27,737 bases of DNA from WHTB01 sp050699035. Its GTDB lineage: Bacteria; Actinomycetota; Actinomycetes; Propionibacteriales; Nocardioidaceae. Shown here one piece after another: positions 8,562 through 16,773 of the stretch. The notes under the pieces are model-generated. The model was not told the DNA's origin. It did no database searches and was given only the letters and a program-made list of their open reading frames with translations. The DNA lies in the NCBI GenBank assembly GCA_050699035.1, contig JBOHDE010000020.1, positions 1 to 27,737 of the forward strand, in the 5' to 3' direction. Every line of letters starts with the position of its first letter. Positions within the stretch are counted from its first letter, which is position 1. The translations under genes and the position numbers were made by a program.

Positions 8562-10172
8562 ATGAGTGCGCAACCCGGTTCCCCCACCGCCGGCCCGGCC
8601 GACCCCGAGCTCGACCCGACCGCGACGTTCGCCGTCGACCCGGCCGTCGCACGTCGGCTGGCCGAACGGATCGTGTCCACGTCCGGCGAGTCCGTGACGA
8701 CACACGCGCCGTTCACCGGCCAGCCGGTGGCGACGCTGCCGCTGTCCAGCGACGCCGACGTCGACACCGCGTTCGCCGGCGCCCGGCAGGCGCAGCAACG
8801 CTGGGCGCAGACCTCGATCGAGCAGCGGGTCGCCGCGCTGCTCCGGCTGCACGACCTGGTGCTCGACCGGCAGGACGAGCTGATGGACCTGGTCCAGTGG
8901 GAGTCCGGCAAGGTGCGCAAGCACGCCTTCGAGGAGGTGGCGCACGTCGCGATGACCGCGCGCTACTACGCTCGTACGGCGCGCCGGCATCTCGACTCGC
9001 AGCGGCGCATCGGCGTACTGCCCGCGCTCACCCGCGTCGATGTCAACCGGGTCCCGAAGGGCGTCGTCGGGATCATCTCGCCGTGGAACTACCCGCTGAC
9101 GATGGCGGTTTCCGACGGGCTGCCGGCCCTGCTCGCCGGCAACGCGGTCGTGCACAAACCCGACTCGCAGACCATGCTGACCGGGCTGTCCGGCATCGGG
9201 CTGCTCGAGGAGGCCGGCTTCCCGCGTGATCTGTGGCAGGTCGTGCACGGTCCCGGCCGGGTCGTCGGCAGCGCGATCATCGACCGGGCCGACTACGTCT
9301 GCTTCACCGGCTCGACGGCGACTGGCCGCAGTGTGGCGTCGCGGGCCGCCGAGCGGCTGATCGGCTGCTCGCTCGAGCTGGGCGGCAAGAACCCGCTGCT
9401 GGTGCTGCGCGACGCCGACCTCGACCGGGCCGCCGAGGCCGCGGTCCGGGCCTGCTTCTCCAGCGCCGGTCAGCTGTGCGTCTCGATGGAGCGGATGTAC
9501 GTCGCCGACCAGGTCTACGACCGGTTCGTGGAGCGGTTCCTCAAGCGGGTCGGTGCCATCCAGCTCTCGGCCTCCTTCGACTGGGCCGGCGACATGGGCT
9601 CGCTGGTGTCCGAGGCGCAGCTCGACACCGTGCGCTCGCACGTCGACGACGCGGTCGCGAAGGGCGCCACGGTGCTGGCCGGCGGCCGGCCGCGACCCGA
9701 CGTCGGCCCGCTGTTCTACGAGCCGACCGTGCTCAGCGGCGTGTCCCCGTCGATGACCTGCTTCGGCAACGAGACGTTCGGCCCGGTGGTGTCGCTCTAC
9801 CGTTTCCACGACGAGGCCGACGCGGTCGAGCGGGCCAACGCCGGAAGCTACGGCCTCAACGCCAGCGTGTTCACGCGGGACGGCAAGCGCGGCCGGGAGA
9901 TCGCCCGGCAGATCAAGGCCGGCTCGGTCAACATCAACGAGGGGTACGCCGCGTCGTTCGGCAGCGTGGACACGCCGATGGGCGGCATGCGGGAATCGGG
10001 GCTCGGCCGCCGGCAAGGTGCGGAGGGCATCCACCGCTACACCGAGTCGCAGACCGTGGCCACCCAGCGGCTCTTGCCGATCGCCCCGGTCCTCGGGATG
10101 GGTGACCGACGCTACGCGCAGCTGATGGGTGCCTCGCTGCGCCTGCTGCGCCGGCGGACGCGACGTCCATGA
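8562..10172 (+). CDS. gabD2: Succinate-semialdehyde dehydrogenase (NADP+), GabD2-like
   Basis: A 536-residue aldehyde dehydrogenase that would oxidise succinate semialdehyde (or a similar aldehyde) to the acid. Key residues are visible: the oxyanion Asn in ISPWNYPL, the cofactor loop FTGSTATGR, the general base Glu272 in LELGGKNP, and nucleophile Cys306 in SSAGQLCVSMERMYV. The pattern SSAGQLC-SMERMYV is the one I associate with the actinobacterial GabD2 group, but the substrate is not proven. The start ATG has no Shine-Dalgarno sequence and looks leaderless. The stop overlaps the next gene by ATGA, so the two are coupled. This gene is an addition to the order known from M. tuberculosis, where choD follows guaB3 directly. 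Confidence 0.88.
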   Translation: MSAQPGSPTAGPADPELDPTATFAVDPAVARRLAERIVSTSGESVTTHAPFTGQPVATLPLSSDADVDTAFAGARQAQQRWAQTSIEQRVAALLRLHDLVLDRQDELMDLVQWESGKVRKHAFEEVAHVAMTARYYARTARRHLDSQRRIGVLPALTRVDVNRVPKGVVGIISPWNYPLTMAVSDGLPALLAGNAVVHKPDSQTMLTGLSGIGLLEEAGFPRDLWQVVHGPGRVVGSAIIDRADYVCFTGSTATGRSVASRAAERLIGCSLELGGKNPLLVLRDADLDRAAEAAVRACFSSAGQLCVSMERMYVADQVYDRFVERFLKRVGAIQLSASFDWAGDMGSLVSEAQLDTVRSHVDDAVAKGATVLAGGRPRPDVGPLFYEPTVLSGVSPSMTCFGNETFGPVVSLYRFHDEADAVERANAGSYGLNASVFTRDGKRGREIARQIKAGSVNINEGYAASFGSVDTPMGGMRESGLGRRQGAEGIHRYTESQTVATQRLLPIAPVLGMGDRRYAQLMGASLRLLRRRTRRP

Positions 10173-11860
10173 CGTTCGACTACGACGTCCTCGTCATCGG
10201 GTCCGGCTTCGGTGGCAGCGTCACCGCGCTGCGGCTGACCGAGAAGGGCTACCGGGTCGGCGTCCTCGAGGCCGGTGCGCGGTTCGACGAGTCGACGTAC
10301 CCCGCGACGTCGTGGGACAAGCGCCGCTTCCTGTTCGCCCCGGCGCTGGGCATGTACGGCATCCAGCGGATCGACGTACTCAAGGACTGCCTGATCCTGT
10401 CCGGTGCCGGAGTCGGTGGCGGCTCGCTGGTCTACGCCAACACGCTGTACGAGCCGTTGGAGGCGTTCTACTCCGACCCGGCCTGGAGTGGCATCACGGA
10501 CTGGCGGTCCGAGCTGGCGCCGTACTACGACCAGGCCAAGCGGATGCTCGGCGTCACGACGTACCCCCGGACCACCCCGTCGGACCAGGTGATGCGGCAG
10601 GTCGCCGACCAGATGGGCGTCGGTGACACGTTCCACCCGACCCCGGTCGGCGTCTTCTTCGGCACGCCGGGCGAGACGGTCGCCGACCCGTACTTCGGCG
10701 GCGCGGGCCCGGAGCGGGCGGGCTGCCTCGACTGCGGCGAGTGCATGACCGGCTGCCGCCACAACGCCAAGAACGCCCTGACCAAGAACTACCTCTACCT
10801 GGCCGAGCAGGCTGGGGCCGAGGTGCACCCGCTGACCACGGCGCGTGTCGTGCGGCCGCTGGCGACCGGCGGGTACGCCGTCGAGACCACCCGCACGGAC
10901 CGGCGGCGGCGGACTGGTCGCAGGTTCACCGCGGAGCAGGTGGTGCTCTCGGCGAGCACGCTCGGCACCCAGAAGCTGCTGTTCCGGATGCGTGACGACG
11001 GCCACCTGCCCCGGGTCTCCGGCCAGCTGGGCGTGCTGACCCGCACCAACTCCGAGTCGATCCTCGGGGCGATCGCCCCGGACCGCCGGGTCGACTACAC
11101 GCAGGGCGTCGCGATCACGTCGTCGTTCCACCCCGACGAGCACACCCACATCGAGCCGGTGCGGTACGGCAAGGGCAGCAACGCGATGGCGCTGCTGCAG
11201 ACGGTGCTGACCGACGGCGACGGGCTGGAGCCGCGGTGGCGCACCTGGCTGCGCGAGCTGTGGGCGCAGCGCCGGGACGTGAAGGACCTCTACGACCTCA
11301 AGCACTGGTCGGAGCGTGCCGTGATCGCGCTGGTGATGCAGACGCACGACAACTCCATCACGACGTTCACGAAGCGCAGCCGGGTGACCGGTCGACGTAC
11401 TCTCACCTCGCGGCAGGGACACGGCGCCCCGAACCCGACCTGGATCCCGCAGGCCAACGAGGCCGTACGCCGGATGGCGGCGGTCCTCGGCGGCACGGCC
11501 GGCGGGTCGATCGGCGAGCCGTTCAAGCGGCCGCTGACGGCGCACTTCATCGGCGGCTGCACGATCGGGGAGTCGGCGGCCAGCGGCGTCATCGACCCGT
11601 GGCACCGGGTGTACGGCCATCCTGGCTTGCATGTCGTGGACGGCTCGACCATCTCGGCCAACCTCGGCGTCAACCCGTCGCTGACCATCACGGCGCAGGC
11701 GGAGCGGGCGATGGCGTTCTGGCCGAACCGGGGTGAGGATGACGGCCGACCGACACTCGGATCGACGTACCAGCGACTGGAACCCGTGGCGCCGAAGAAC
11801 CCGGCCGTGCCTGAGGGCGCTCCCGGTGCGCTCCAACTGCCGATCGTCGGGGTCAGCTGA
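10169..11860 (+). CDS. choD: GMC oxidoreductase, ChoD (cholesterol oxidase-like) group
   Basis: A 563-residue FAD protein of the glucose-methanol-choline family. The FAD motif VLVIGSGFGGSVTA is at residues 7-20. GGGSLVYANTLYEP fits the second flavin segment, and the C-terminal HFIGGCTIG and VDGSTISANLGVNPSLTI are the family's catalytic/flavin region. Synteny with M. tuberculosis choD (between guaB3 and guaA) supports the group, but whether sterols are the substrate is unknown. A four-cysteine stretch CLDCGECMTGC (Cys186, 189, 192, 196) has the spacing of a ferredoxin cluster. It has no Tat or Sec signal at its start. Translation is coupled to the upstream dehydrogenase by a 4-bp overlap, suggesting alcohol to aldehyde to acid steps. 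Confidence 0.87.
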   Translation: MTFDYDVLVIGSGFGGSVTALRLTEKGYRVGVLEAGARFDESTYPATSWDKRRFLFAPALGMYGIQRIDVLKDCLILSGAGVGGGSLVYANTLYEPLEAFYSDPAWSGITDWRSELAPYYDQAKRMLGVTTYPRTTPSDQVMRQVADQMGVGDTFHPTPVGVFFGTPGETVADPYFGGAGPERAGCLDCGECMTGCRHNAKNALTKNYLYLAEQAGAEVHPLTTARVVRPLATGGYAVETTRTDRRRRTGRRFTAEQVVLSASTLGTQKLLFRMRDDGHLPRVSGQLGVLTRTNSESILGAIAPDRRVDYTQGVAITSSFHPDEHTHIEPVRYGKGSNAMALLQTVLTDGDGLEPRWRTWLRELWAQRRDVKDLYDLKHWSERAVIALVMQTHDNSITTFTKRSRVTGRRTLTSRQGHGAPNPTWIPQANEAVRRMAAVLGGTAGGSIGEPFKRPLTAHFIGGCTIGESAASGVIDPWHRVYGHPGLHVVDGSTISANLGVNPSLTITAQAERAMAFWPNRGEDDGRPTLGSTYQRLEPVAPKNPAVPEGAPGALQLPIVGVS

Positions 11861-11931
11861 GCACCCAGCCGACCCCGACGATCCGGGGGTAGCAGTCGAC
11901 GTGAGACCTGCCCGCGTCGGCCTAAATTAAG

Positions 11932-11972
11932 ACGCGGGGCCCGGCCGGGAGGGAGGAGGCCGGACCCCGCGT
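11932..11972 (+). terminator. Hairpin terminator after choD
   Basis: A 15-bp stem (11932-11946 with 11958-11972, one mismatch) around the loop GGGAGGGAGGA, 72 bp past the choD stop. It is GC-rich with no T tract. Confidence 0.7.
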
Positions 11973-11998
11973 GTCCCGAGACCCTTAAGGCTCAGGGT

Positions 11999-12033
11999 GG
12001 GTCCAACCGGGGAGGGAGCGGTTGGCTGGACCC
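11999..12033 (+). other. Second hairpin before guaA
   Basis: GGGTCC-AACCG (11999-12009) pairs with CGGTT (12019-12023) and GGACCC (12028-12033), leaving a 4-nt bulge. The loop GGGAGGGAG nearly repeats that of the hairpin 27 bp upstream. It may be a second part of the terminator. It precedes the guaA promoter, so it is probably not a guaA leader element. Confidence 0.5.
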
Positions 12034-12107
12034 GAACCGCTCAACGAGTCAGCGGCACGGGGGTTACGGGGTGTTCGGGGGGAGATTTCCGTTGTCTCAC
12101 GTCTCGG

Positions 12108-12113
12108 TAGACT
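12108..12113 (+). promoter_or_regulatory. Probable -10 box of leaderless guaA
   Basis: TAGACT is 6 bp upstream of GTG 12120, the spacing expected when transcription starts on the start codon. No Shine-Dalgarno sequence is present. Confidence 0.55.
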
Positions 12114-12119
12114 CCGGCC

Positions 12120-13685
12120 GTGGAAATCCATGACCTCGTCCTCGTCGTCGACTTCGGCGCGCAGTACGCCCAGCTGATCGCCAGGAGGGTGCGAGAGGCC
12201 CGGGTCTACTCCGAGATCGTGCCGCACACCATGCCGGTCGAGCAGCTGCTGGCGAAGCGGCCGAAGGCGATCGTGCTGTCCGGCGGGCCGCAGTCGGTCT
12301 ACGCGGCGGGGGCGCCGCAGGTGGGTGCCGACATCTTCGAGGCCTGGGTGCCGGTGTTCGGCATCTGCTACGGCTTCCAGGCGATGGCCAAGGCGCTCGG
12401 CGGCGACGTCCGCCGTACCGGGGTATCGGAGTTCGGGCGCACCGACGTCGAGGTCGGCGACCCCGGCACGCTGCTCGCCGGGCTGCCGGAGGCGCAGCGG
12501 GTCTGGATGAGCCACAGCGACGCCGTCGCCGCCGCGCCGGAGGGATTCACCACGCTGGCGTCGTCGGCGGGGTCGGCCGTCGCGGCGTTCGAGGACGTCG
12601 GCCGCGGCCTCGCCGGGGTGCAGTGGCATCCCGAGGTGATGCACACCGAGCACGGCCAGGCGGTGCTGGAGCACTTCCTGCACGACATCGCCGGCTGCCG
12701 TCCGACCTGGACCATGGTCAACATCGTCGACGAGACGGTCGACGCGATCCGGGCCCAGGTCGGCGACAAGCGGGTGCTGTGCGCCCTGTCGGGAGGCGTG
12801 GACTCGGCCGTCGCGGCCGCCGTGGTGCAGCGGGCCATCGGTGACCAGCTGACCTGCGTGTTCGTCGACCACGGGCTGCTTCGCAAGGGCGAGGCCGAGC
12901 AGGTCGAGCGCGACTACGTCGCCGCCACCGGCGTCTCGCTGAAGGTGGTCGAGGCGACCGACCGCTTCCTCGGTGCGCTTGCCGGGGTGACCGACCCGGA
13001 GGAGAAGCGCAAGATCATCGGCCGGGAGTTCATCCGCGTCTTCGAGGCAGCCGAGCGGGAGGTCATCGCCGACGCCGGCGCGCACGGCGAGACGGTGGAG
13101 TTCCTGGTCCAGGGCACGCTCTACCCGGACGTGGTGGAGAGCGGCGGCGGCGAGGGCGCGGCCAACATCAAGTCCCACCACAACGTCGGTGGGTTGCCGG
13201 ACGACCTGCAGTTCACCCTGATCGAGCCGTTGCGAGCGTTGTTCAAGGACGAGGTCCGGCTGGTGGGCGAGCAGCTCGGGCTGCCGCCGGAGATCGTCTG
13301 GCGGCACCCGTTCCCCGGGCCTGGTCTCGGCATCCGCATCATCGGCGCCGTCGACCAGGAGCGGCTCGACGTGCTGCGTGAGGCCGACGCGATCGCTCGT
13401 GAGGAGCTGACCCTGGCCGGCCTCGACCGCGACATCTGGCAGTTCCCGGTGGTGCTGCTCGGCGACGTTCGCTCGGTGGGTGTGCAGGGGGACGGTCGGA
13501 CGTACGGCCACCCGGTGGTGCTCCGGCCGGTCACGTCCGAGGACGCGATGACGGCCGACTGGGCGCGGCTGCCGTACGACGTGATCGAGCGGATCTCCAC
13601 CCGCATCACCAACGAGGTGCGTGAGGTCAACCGGGTCGTGGTGGACGTGACCAGCAAGCCGCCTGGCACCATCGAGTGGGAGTAG
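12120..13685 (+). CDS. guaA: GMP synthase (glutamine-hydrolysing)
   Basis: A 521-residue GMP synthase, which aminates XMP to GMP using glutamine and ATP, the step after guaB2. The class I amidotransferase domain (1-190) has nucleophile Cys83 in GICYGFQAM with His170 and Glu172 in WHPEV. The ATP pyrophosphatase domain has the PP-loop SGGVDS at 224-229. The C-terminal dimerisation domain ends KPPGTIEWE as in the family. The start is GTG 12120, giving VEIHDLVLVVDFGAQ; the TAGACT six bases upstream suggests a leaderless message. It completes the guanine branch begun at 5609, under its own promoter after two hairpins. Confidence 0.97.
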   Translation: MEIHDLVLVVDFGAQYAQLIARRVREARVYSEIVPHTMPVEQLLAKRPKAIVLSGGPQSVYAAGAPQVGADIFEAWVPVFGICYGFQAMAKALGGDVRRTGVSEFGRTDVEVGDPGTLLAGLPEAQRVWMSHSDAVAAAPEGFTTLASSAGSAVAAFEDVGRGLAGVQWHPEVMHTEHGQAVLEHFLHDIAGCRPTWTMVNIVDETVDAIRAQVGDKRVLCALSGGVDSAVAAAVVQRAIGDQLTCVFVDHGLLRKGEAEQVERDYVAATGVSLKVVEATDRFLGALAGVTDPEEKRKIIGREFIRVFEAAEREVIADAGAHGETVEFLVQGTLYPDVVESGGGEGAANIKSHHNVGGLPDDLQFTLIEPLRALFKDEVRLVGEQLGLPPEIVWRHPFPGPGLGIRIIGAVDQERLDVLREADAIAREELTLAGLDRDIWQFPVVLLGDVRSVGVQGDGRTYGHPVVLRPVTSEDAMTADWARLPYDVIERISTRITNEVREVNRVVVDVTSKPPGTIEWE

Positions 13686-13701
13686 CGCGGCTGGCGCTGT
13701 G

Positions 13702-13755
13702 AGTTGCGTGTCATCGATGCCGTGGGGTCGGGCCCGGTGGGTGACACGCGACTGG
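13702..13755 (+). terminator. Hairpin downstream of guaA, copy A
   Basis: The left arm AGTTGCGTGTCATC (13702-13715) pairs with TGACACGCGACT (13742-13753), with one G-T pair. It begins 16 bp after the guaA stop and probably terminates it. Confidence 0.55.
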
Positions 13756-13875
13756 GTGGTCGGGGGCTGGTGGTGGGTCGCCGTCGGTCGCCGATGACAC
13801 GCGACTGTCATGGGGTGCCCGACAACGGTGCGCACGGTCGCGCCGAGTGGTGGCAAACGGCGCCGCGGACCCGCT

Positions 13876-13969
13876 TGCATTCCGCGGACACGTGTCGGCA
13901 GATGGCGTGCGGCGGGCGGCCCCGAGTGCATTCTGCGGCCACGTGTCGGCAGATCGCGCGCCGGCGGGC
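13876..13969 (+). repeat. Direct repeat of about 42 bp, two copies
   Basis: Copies start at 13876 and 13927 (51 bp apart). Both contain TGCATTC-GCGG-CACGTGTCGGCAGAT with a few mismatches, including CACGTG. No function can be named. Confidence 0.75.
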
Positions 13970-13986
13970 CGAGGGCGGGGTGTCGT

Positions 13987-14040
13987 CAGTCGCGTGTCAT
14001 GTGGTGGGCCCGACGCCGCGGGGTCGATGACACGCGACTG
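13987..14040 (-). terminator. Hairpin downstream of the amidohydrolase gene, copy B
   Basis: CAGTCGCGTGTCAT (13987-14000) and ATGACACGCGACTG (14027-14040) form a perfect 14-bp stem. The loop matches the reverse complement of the copy A loop (shared GTCGGGCCC), so B is an inverted copy. It lies 44 bp past the leftward gene's stop. Confidence 0.6.
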
Positions 14041-14084
14041 TGGGCGGCTCGCCCGGCGAGGTCGGCCGGCGGCGCGCGCCCGGG

Positions 14085-14933
14085 TCAGAGGTCGCCGCTC
14101 TCGTCGAGCAGGCGGGCTACCTCGCGGCCGATCAGGTCGAGCCGGGCCTCCTTCACCAGCGGGATCTCACGGCGCCGCCGCCGGACGTCGGTCGTGTCGA
14201 TCTCCAGCGTCAGCACGTGCTCGGTGCCCTCGGCCGCCTCCGCGACGACGTTCCCCCACGGGTCGACGAGGTGGGAGCCGCCCCAGAATCGCAGGCTGCC
14301 CTCGACCCCCACCCGGTTGACGAACACCACGAACAGCTGGCACATCCGGCCGTAGAACCGGGTGATGCCACGCCAGTATCCCTGTGAGTCGTAGCGCTCC
14401 GGGAAGTTGCTCTGCCCGCTCGCCACCGGCACGAGCAGGATCCGGGCGCCGTCCTGCGTCGCGAGGAAGGCCAGCTGAGCCTGCCAGGCGTCGTTGCAGA
14501 CGAGGATCGCCATCCGGCCGGCGTCACCGGCAGGGAACGCCCGCATCCGCGGTCCGGGGGTGAAGTGCTTGTGCTCCTCGAACGCGAGATACGTCGACAG
14601 GTAGAGCTTGCGGTGCACGTGGACGAGCCGCCCGTGCTGGAAGTAGGCGGCGCTGTTGTACGTGTTCATGCCGCCCGGACCGTCCTCGACGAAGCCGAGG
14701 ACCACGCCGGCGTCACCGGCCAGCTCGGCCAGCCGCTCGAGCCGCTCGTCGTCGGTCCGGATCGACAGGTCGGCGTCCACCGTACCGATCGTGTACCCAC
14801 TCAGGTGCAGCTCCGGGAACACAATCAGGTCGCTGCGGTCCCGGCGGGCAGCCTCGATCGCCTGCGCGGCACGGTCGACGTTGGCGTCGATGTCGCCGAG
14901 CTCGGCGTCCACCTGAGCGAGGGTGATACGCAT
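14085..14933 (-). CDS. Nitrilase-superfamily carbon-nitrogen hydrolase
   Basis: A 282-residue cytoplasmic amidohydrolase of the CN-hydrolase fold. The catalytic triad is complete: Glu41 in VFPELHLSG, Lys109 in HRKLYL, Cys146 in LVCNDAW. These enzymes hydrolyse amides, carbamoyl compounds or nitriles; the substrate cannot be read from the sequence. The gene starts at ATG 14933 with GAGAGGGG upstream and follows the binding-protein gene of the ABC importer by only 25 bp, so it is the last gene of that operon. That suggests it acts on an imported compound or its product, for example an amide of a quaternary amine; this is inference. Confidence 0.88.
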   Translation of the reverse strand: MRITLAQVDAELGDIDANVDRAAQAIEAARRDRSDLIVFPELHLSGYTIGTVDADLSIRTDDERLERLAELAGDAGVVLGFVEDGPGGMNTYNSAAYFQHGRLVHVHRKLYLSTYLAFEEHKHFTPGPRMRAFPAGDAGRMAILVCNDAWQAQLAFLATQDGARILLVPVASGQSNFPERYDSQGYWRGITRFYGRMCQLFVVFVNRVGVEGSLRFWGGSHLVDPWGNVVAEAAEGTEHVLTLEIDTTDVRRRRREIPLVKEARLDLIGREVARLLDESGDL

Positions 14934-14958
14934 CCCGACCCCTCTCCGAGGCGGGTTG

Positions 14959-15918
14959 TCAGCCGATCAGACCTTCCTCCTCGAGGAAGTCCGTGGCGAC
15001 ATCCTCGGGGAGCTCGCCGTCGACGTCCACCCGGGCGTTCAGCTCGGTCATCTTGTCGTTGGACAGCTTCTCGCTGATCGGGTTGAACACCTCCTCGATC
15101 TCGGGGTACTCGTCCAGGGTCTCCTGCCGGACCGTCATCGCGATGTTGTACTTCACGAAGAACGACTTGTCGTCCTCGAGGACGGTGAGGTCGTTGCCGA
15201 TGATCCGGCCGTCGGTCTGGAAGATCTCGCCGAAGACACAGGGGTCACCCTCGGGCAGCCGGGCGTAGACCACGTTGACGTCCACCTCGGAGATCTGCGC
15301 GTCGGGGAGGTCGAAGGCGTACGCCTTCTCGACACCCGGCCAGCCGTCCTCGCGGTCGAGGAACTCGGCGGCGGCGCACAGCGTCGCAGCCTCGGGGTCG
15401 CTGTTCGCGAGCTCGGCGTAGTCGGACAGGGTGCTGATGCCGAGCTCGTCGGCCTTGTCGGCCGCGAGCGCGATGCCGTACGTGTTGTTCGCCCCGGCGG
15501 GGTCGAGCCAGGCGACTTCGTTGGCCGCATCCTCCTCTGCGACCTTGGTGGCGAGCTCCGCCGGGTCGGTGGGTGCCTCACCGGCCGCATGCTCCAGGTG
15601 GGTGGTCCAGCCGGTGCCGGTGTACTCCCAGTACAGGTCGATCTCGCCGGAGGTCAGGGCCGCCCGGGTGTTGTCCGTGCCCTGGATGCCGGTCTCGTCG
15701 GAGACCTCGGCGCCGGCGTCCTCAAGCGCCTTGATGGCGATCTGCCCGAGCAGGAGCTGCTCGTTGAACTCCTTGGAGCCGACGGCCAGCGTCGCCCCGG
15801 ACAGCGCGCCGTCGCCACCACCGCCCCCGCCGCCGTCATCGCCGCAGGCGGTGGCGCCGAGCGAGAGCGCCGCCAGCAGCACCAGCAGACGGATGGGCCC
15901 GATCTTCACGTACGTCAT
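14959..15918 (-). CDS. Glycine betaine/choline-type substrate-binding lipoprotein
   Basis: A 319-residue extracytoplasmic solute-binding protein of the OpuAC/ProX type. The signal peptide ends in the lipobox LGATAC, with Cys25 to be lipidated, followed by a Gly/Asp linker. The mature domain starts LSGATLAVGSKEFNEQLLLGQ and contains DLYWEYTGTGW, typical of the OpuCC/OsmF group, where aromatic residues form the cage for a quaternary ammonium. It would capture glycine betaine, choline, carnitine or similar compounds. It is fourth in the operon, 55 bp after the second permease, with GGAGG upstream of ATG 15918. Confidence 0.92.
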   Translation of the reverse strand: MTYVKIGPIRLLVLLAALSLGATACGDDGGGGGGGDGALSGATLAVGSKEFNEQLLLGQIAIKALEDAGAEVSDETGIQGTDNTRAALTSGEIDLYWEYTGTGWTTHLEHAAGEAPTDPAELATKVAEEDAANEVAWLDPAGANNTYGIALAADKADELGISTLSDYAELANSDPEAATLCAAAEFLDREDGWPGVEKAYAFDLPDAQISEVDVNVVYARLPEGDPCVFGEIFQTDGRIIGNDLTVLEDDKSFFVKYNIAMTVRQETLDEYPEIEEVFNPISEKLSNDKMTELNARVDVDGELPEDVATDFLEEEGLIG

Positions 15919-15973
15919 GGTGTCCGTGCCTCCAGTTTCAGGTGATGCCGTCGTTGTGGCGTCCGTTGCATAG

Positions 15974-16771
15974 TCACAGTCCCTTCGGCCTGATCAGGTC
16001 CTCGGCGACGCCCGCCACGTAGTCGACGAGCAGCGCGAGCACGGCTGTGAGCACGGCACCGACGATGGTGATCGTCTCCCGGCCCGACGTCGTGCCGGAC
16101 ACAATGAGGGTGCCGAGGCCGCCGCCGTCGACGAACGCGGCCAGGGTCGCCGTGCCGACGTTGATGACCAGTGCCGTGCGTACCCCGGCCATGATGATGG
16201 GCACGGCCAGCGGCAGCTCGATCTGCAGGAGTACGCCCAGCCGGGTCATCCCCATCCCGCGGGCGGACTCGATCACCGCCGGATCCACCTGCCGCAGGCC
16301 GACCATGGTGTTGCGCAGCACCGGCAGCACGGTGTAGGCCACCAACGCGACGACGACCGGCCAGAAGCCGATGTCCCAGACCACGGCCAGCAGGACCACC
16401 AGGCCGATCGTCGGCAGCGCCTGCCCGATATTGAACACCGCGACCGCCGGCTGGGTGATGCGGCCGAGCACCGGCCTGGTCAGCAGCACGCCGAGCGGGA
16501 TGGCGATGGCGAGCACGATCACGGTCGAGATTGCCGTCAGCTGCAGGTGCTCGATGGTCCCGGTCGTGATCGACTCGCGGGTGAGCCGTCGCTGCTCGGT
16601 GCCCCCGAGCTCCTTGGCACTCACCCACAGGTAGAGCGCGAGCAGAACGGCGCCGAGCAGCACCGGCATGAACACGTACCGGCCGACCGAGCGCCGCCCT
16701 TCGTGGACGGTCTCCTGCGCCGCTCCCGGGTCGATGACGCCGGGGGTCGCGGGCCGTTCGGTGATCGCCAT
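15974..16771 (-). CDS. ABC importer permease, OpuC/ProW type (second)
   Basis: A 265-residue integral membrane permease with about six spans, first at about residues 28-48 (FMPVLLGAVLLALYLWV). The EAA loop contacting the ATPase is GLRQVDPAVIESARGMGMTR. GQALPTIGLVVLLAV is characteristic of ProW/OpuCB proteins. The start is ATG 16771, two bases after the ATPase stop; a longer in-frame reading back to 17203 overlaps the ATPase gene and is arginine-rich noise. The 30-residue hydrophilic N-terminal extension sets it apart from the first permease, with which it probably forms a heterodimer. Confidence 0.92.
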   Translation of the reverse strand: MAITERPATPGVIDPGAAQETVHEGRRSVGRYVFMPVLLGAVLLALYLWVSAKELGGTEQRRLTRESITTGTIEHLQLTAISTVIVLAIAIPLGVLLTRPVLGRITQPAVAVFNIGQALPTIGLVVLLAVVWDIGFWPVVVALVAYTVLPVLRNTMVGLRQVDPAVIESARGMGMTRLGVLLQIELPLAVPIIMAGVRTALVINVGTATLAAFVDGGGLGTLIVSGTTSGRETITIVGAVLTAVLALLVDYVAGVAEDLIRPKGL

Positions 16772-16773
16772 GG

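Larger units (their letters stand above)
13686..14084. other. Repeat-rich gap between convergent genes
   Basis: About 400 bp with no credible gene, between guaA (rightward) and the amidohydrolase gene (leftward). It holds two related hairpins, an extra half-copy ATGACACGCGACTG at 13794-13807, and a 42-bp direct repeat. Its short open frames look like chance products of high GC. Confidence 0.7.

Noticed and set aside
7415..9229. 604-codon open frame bridging guaB3 and the next gene
   Set aside because: It is an Arg/Ala/Gly-rich shadow in another frame of two well-supported genes and the gap between them.
8322..10034. 570-codon open frame opposite the aldehyde dehydrogenase gene
   Set aside because: The plus-strand gene has all catalytic residues; the minus frame has no recognisable domain and covers the palindromic gap.
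11985..13931. 648-codon open frame opposite guaA
   Set aside because: guaA on the plus strand is certain, and this frame is a GC-codon shadow.
13704..14030. Possible small gene in the guaA-amidohydrolase gap
   Set aside because: It runs through hairpins and direct repeats, has no ribosome site and no recognisable sequence.
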